From NCBI GenBank assembly GCA_002314875.1, contig DCHS01000035.1, forward strand, positions 32,077-96,076: a stretch of DNA of 64,000 nt. The letters are read 5' to 3'. The DNA is from Prevotellaceae bacterium UBA1746. GTDB lineage: Bacteria > Bacteroidota > Bacteroidia > Bacteroidales > Bacteroidaceae. Each line of letters begins with the position of its first letter. Position 1 is the stretch's first letter. The translations under genes and the position numbers were made by a program. The notes under the pieces are model-generated. The model was given only the letters and a program-made list of their open reading frames with translations, did not search any database and was not told the DNA's origin. Of the stretch, positions 60,546 through 64,000 are shown piece by piece.

Positions 60546-63500
60546 TTAATAATCACGTTGAATGTCAGTAATCTTTTGCTGGAGTTTGGCCATCTTTTCC
60601 TCTTCGAGGACACGCTTGTATTCGATGGGGACCACCTGGATGAATTCATCTACATAATGATTCCAATCATCGAGCATGGTACGAGCGAGAGCACTGCCGG
60701 TGTAACGGTAATGCTGACGGATGAGTTCGTGAAGTTCCTTACGATAAGCAGGTTCTTCGACGAGATTGATTTCCACCATATCCATATTACAGAAGTAGTC
60801 GAAATCATGGTTCTTGTCCCAGACATAGGCCACACCACCACTCATACCGGCAGCAAAGTTACGGCCTGTCTCACCGAGGACAACCACGCGGCCACCGGTC
60901 ATATATTCGCAGCAATGGTCACCAGCACCTTCAATGACAGCGATAGCACCGGAATTACGAACGCCGAAACGCTCACCGACGCGGCCGTTGACATAGAGTT
61001 CACCGGTAGTAGCACCGTAGAGACCCGTGTTTCCAGCGATGATATTGTCCTCCGCAACAAAACTGCTGCGGGTAGGAGGCATAATGCTGATGCGGCCACC
61101 AGAGAGACCCTTTCCGAAATAGTCGTTACACTCGCCTTCGAGTTTGAAATTCACACCAGCGGTAAGGAAGGCACCGAAGGACTGTCCGGCAGAACCCTTG
61201 AACTTGATATTGATGGTAGAATCGGGGAGTCCCATCTCACCGAACTTGCGGGCGATGACACCACTGAGCATGGTACCCACGGCACGATCCGTATTCTTAA
61301 CGGCAAAGTCGAGATTCACCTCTTCCTGCTCCTCGATGGCCCTTGTGCAGGCATCGATGATAAGTTCATCCTTGACACCGCTCACCTTGGTAAATTCACT
61401 GCGGTCCCAATAGAGACTAACGGGTTTGCCATCCTGAGCCTCAGAAAGCTGTCCGGGCGTCGTCAAAAGACGAGAGAAGTCCATCGTAGCCTGCTTGCTG
61501 GTAGGATCGACGGGAAGTACCTCGATGAGATCCGTACGGCCAATAAGGTCCTTGAAATTGCGGACACCGATTTCTGCCATATATTCGCGAACCTGCTGGG
61601 CCATAAAGGTGAAGAAGTTCATCACATAGTCAGCGTGACCGAGGAAACGGGCGCGGAGTTTGGGATCCTGGGTGGCAACACCAACAGGACAGGTATTCGT
61701 GCTACACTTGCGCATCATGACGCAACCGAGGACGATGAGGGGGAGGGTTCCGAAGGAGAATTCATCGGCACCGAGCATAGCCATAATGATGACATCGCGG
61801 GCCGTCTTCAACTGACCATCCGTCTGCAGGCGAACCTGGCCACGGAGACCGTTGATAACGAGCGTCTGCTGGGTTTCTGCCAAACCGATTTCGGGAGAGA
61901 TACCAGCAAAGCGCATACTGCTCGCAGGACTTGCGCCCGTACCACCTTCAGCACCGGAGATAACAATGAGGTCAGCCTTGGCCTTTGCCACACCGGCAGC
62001 AATGGTACCGACACCACTCTCTGCCACGAGTTTCACGCTGACAGCAGCCTCGGGATTGACATTCTTGAGGTCGAAGATCAACTGTGCCAAGTCCTCGATA
62101 CTGTAGATATCGTGATGAGGGGGAGGAGAGATGAGGGAGATACCCTTGATGGCGTTACGCGTCTTGGCGATGACCTCATCGACCTTGAAACCAGGGAGCT
62201 GACCACCTTCACCAGGCTTTGCACCCTGAGCCACCTTAATCTGAATTTCCTCAGCATTGACGAGATATTCCGTGGTGACACCGAAGCGGCCACTGGCAAT
62301 CTGCTTGGTCTTGGAAGAGAGGCTGACACCGTCAACCTCGGTATGGTAACGTGCATTGTCTTCACCACCCTCTCCCGTATTGCTGCGGGTTCCGAGACGG
62401 TTCATGGCCAATGCAAGGGCTTCATGGGCCTCGATGCTCAAAGCACCGAAGGACATTGCACCCGTAACAAAGTGCTTAACGATATTTTCAACCGATTCAA
62501 CCTCATCGATAGGAAGGGGCTTGGCAGCCTTCTTGAAACCGAAGAAGTCGCGGATAAAGATGGGCTTTTCCTTCTCGTCCACCATACGCTCCCACTCCTG
62601 GTACTTCTTGAAAGAACCGAGACGGGTGGCAATCTGAAGGTTGGCAATGGTATCGGGATTCCACGCATGCTGGACACCGTCCTTACGATAGCTGAAGAGA
62701 CCGGTATTGGGGAGGAATTCGTTGATTTCTGCAGGTTTGAAAGCCTCATCATGGAAACGGATGGCATCGCGGGCGATATCCCTGAGACCGACACCGCCGA
62801 TGGTGGAGATGCTGGTTCCGAAATAGCGCTTGAGGAGATCTTCGCTGACACCGATGGACTCGAAAATCTTGGCACCACGATAAGAACGGATAGTGCTGAT
62901 ACCCATCTTGGACATGATCTTCTTGAGACCCTTGTCAACGGCCTTGATATAGTTCTTCTCGGCAGTATGGTATTCCTCCTGAATCTTATGGTTCTTCACC
63001 AGGTCATCGAGGACGGCAAAGGTCATATAGGGACACAACGCACTGGCACCGTAACCGAGGAGGAGGGCGGCGTGCATGGTCTCGCGGATTTCACCACTCT
63101 CGACAATCAGCGCTGTCTGCACACGCTTCTGGACGCTGATGAGATAATGGTGAACGGCGCTCACGGCGAGGAGGGAAGGAATAGCAGCGTGTTTCTCGTC
63201 GATATTGCGGTCGGTGAGAATGATGTAGTTTACCCCTTCGTCAACGGAGGCCTCTGCCTTGCGGCATAGTTCGTCAATGGCGGCACGGAGACCGCTGGCA
63301 CCCTTGCTGATCTCAAAGAGCATGGGGAGTTTGATGGTCTTGAAACCCTTATAGCGGATGTTACAGAGAATATCCAACTGGGTATTCGTCAGCACGGGCT
63401 GGGGAAGACGGACCATCTTGCAGTTGCTCTCATCGGGAGAGAGAATACCGGTACCGACAGCACCGATGTATTCGGTGAGGGACATGACGAGTTCCTCACG

Positions 63501-64000
63501 GATGGGGTCGATGGCGGGATTGGTGACCTGGGCAAACTGCTGACGGAAATAGTTGAAGAAGATCTGAGGACGATCGCTGATGACGGCCAAGGGGGTGTCG
63601 TTACCCATGGAGGCAACGGGTTCTTGGGCATTGACACACATCGGGATAATCGTCTTGTCGATGTCTTCCTGGCCGAAACCGAAGTTTAGGAGGAGGCGTT
63701 CGTAGTTAGGAATGGAATTCTCCACCTTACGACCGCTCTTGAGTTTCTCGAGCTGGATACGGTTGGTGCTGAGCCACTGGCGATAGGGATGTTCGCCGGC
63801 AAGCTGTTCCTTGATTTCGCCATCATAATAAATACGGCCTTCCTGGGTATCGATAAGGAGAATCTTTCCAGGCTGGAGACGGCCTTTCTGCTCGATTTCA
63901 GAGGGGTCGAAATCCATAACACCGACTTCGCTGGCCACAATCATCATACCGTTCTTAGTGATGGTATAACGAGAGGGACGGAGACCGTTACGGTCGAGCA
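60546..64000 (-). CDS. gltB: Glutamate synthase large subunit (N-terminus outside window)
   Basis: About 1150 C-terminal residues are visible; full-length proteins have about 1500, so the glutaminase domain lies beyond the window and the frame is open to base 64000. Visible in order: end of the amidotransferase region, central domain, FMN-binding synthase domain (AEGGTGASPASSMRFAGI), the 3Fe-4S motif CVMMRKCSTNTCPVG, and the GXGXG domain (GDHCCEYMTGGRVVVLG). It makes two glutamates from glutamine and 2-oxoglutarate. Operon with gltD. Confidence 0.96.
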   Translation of the reverse strand, partial: LDRNGLRPSRYTITKNGMMIVASEVGVMDFDPSEIEQKGRLQPGKILLIDTQEGRIYYDGEIKEQLAGEHPYRQWLSTNRIQLEKLKSGRKVENSIPNYERLLLNFGFGQEDIDKTIIPMCVNAQEPVASMGNDTPLAVISDRPQIFFNYFRQQFAQVTNPAIDPIREELVMSLTEYIGAVGTGILSPDESNCKMVRLPQPVLTNTQLDILCNIRYKGFKTIKLPMLFEISKGASGLRAAIDELCRKAEASVDEGVNYIILTDRNIDEKHAAIPSLLAVSAVHHYLISVQKRVQTALIVESGEIRETMHAALLLGYGASALCPYMTFAVLDDLVKNHKIQEEYHTAEKNYIKAVDKGLKKIMSKMGISTIRSYRGAKIFESIGVSEDLLKRYFGTSISTIGGVGLRDIARDAIRFHDEAFKPAEINEFLPNTGLFSYRKDGVQHAWNPDTIANLQIATRLGSFKKYQEWERMVDEKEKPIFIRDFFGFKKAAKPLPIDEVESVENIVKHFVTGAMSFGALSIEAHEALALAMNRLGTRSNTGEGGEDNARYHTEVDGVSLSSKTKQIASGRFGVTTEYLVNAEEIQIKVAQGAKPGEGGQLPGFKVDEVIAKTRNAIKGISLISPPPHHDIYSIEDLAQLIFDLKNVNPEAAVSVKLVAESGVGTIAAGVAKAKADLIVISGAEGGTGASPASSMRFAGISPEIGLAETQQTLVINGLRGQVRLQTDGQLKTARDVIIMAMLGADEFSFGTLPLIVLGCVMMRKCSTNTCPVGVATQDPKLRARFLGHADYVMNFFTFMAQQVREYMAEIGVRNFKDLIGRTDLIEVLPVDPTSKQATMDFSRLLTTPGQLSEAQDGKPVSLYWDRSEFTKVSGVKDELIIDACTRAIEEQEEVNLDFAVKNTDRAVGTMLSGVIARKFGEMGLPDSTINIKFKGSAGQSFGAFLTAGVNFKLEGECNDYFGKGLSGGRISIMPPTRSSFVAEDNIIAGNTGLYGATTGELYVNGRVGERFGVRNSGAIAVIEGAGDHCCEYMTGGRVVVLGETGRNFAAGMSGGVAYVWDKNHDFDYFCNMDMVEINLVEEPAYRKELHELIRQHYRYTGSALARTMLDDWNHYVDEFIQVVPIEYKRVLEEEKMAKLQQKITDIQRDY

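Noticed and set aside
60483..63269. Open frame of 928 codons opposite gltB
   Set aside because: It is a shadow of gltB, whose iron-sulfur and FMN motifs are clear. The shadow protein has no recognisable domain and results from codon bias.

Overview
The window is about 64 kb of a Bacteroidales chromosome, most likely Prevotellaceae or a close relative. Evidence: two SusC/SusD pairs, a DUF3078 outer-membrane protein, a GH97 glycosidase, secreted proteins with Bacteroidetes-type C-terminal tails, and repeated matches to the Bacteroidetes promoter (TTG or TTTG, about 19-20 bases, then TAnnTTTG) in front of genes. No rRNA, tRNA, insertion sequence, phage or CRISPR array was recognised. The first gene and gltB run off the window edges. 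No search or alignment could be run; names rest on motif recognition.

Layout. 1-12 kb: end of an unknown gene, a NUC1-type nuclease, a susC-susD pair closed by a strong terminator, then on the other strand a DUF3078 protein, a GH97 glycosidase and a secreted beta-domain protein; a small thioredoxin follows. 12-17 kb: ftsZ without its usual dcw neighbours, a convergent unknown gene that shares an upstream motif with it, a YkvA-type protein, an UPF0718 permease with an HMA domain, and a PH-domain membrane protein. 17-29 kb: an accessory locus read on the minus strand: a membrane-bound regulator, susC, susD and a histidine acid phosphatase, then a separately promoted PI-PLC-like protein and a CotH kinase. 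It holds no glycosidase, which suggests phosphorylated or phosphoinositide-type nutrients.

29-34 kb: a Zn/Cd-type P-type ATPase convergent with a Fur-family regulator, then an unusual ThiD-like/AraC fusion followed by pdxS and pdxT (PLP synthase). The ThiD-like part has lost residues needed for catalysis and has no ordinary start codon, so it may be a vitamin-B6 sensor. 34-41 kb: palindromic repeats, a second CotH kinase, a ModF-like double ATPase, an HsdR-N domain protein, an XRE regulator and a 1.3 kb AT-rich gene-free stretch. 41-51 kb: housekeeping genes (holA, amn, nif3-like, zinc-ribbon protein, rlmH, comEC, plsC-like, a stand-alone MetH activation domain, pyrC, a polyprenol-phosphate mannosyltransferase), then an isolated candidate structured RNA of about 300 nt. 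51-59 kb: an M60 mucinase-like peptidase, a secreted leucine-rich-repeat protein, a glycosyltransferase and a flotillin/NfeD pair. 59-64 kb: gltD and gltB.

The best candidates for something undescribed are the degenerate ThiD-AraC fusion beside pdxST, the phosphatase/PI-PLC/CotH SusCD locus, the RNA at 50.9-51.2 kb, and the motif shared by ftsZ and its convergent neighbour.
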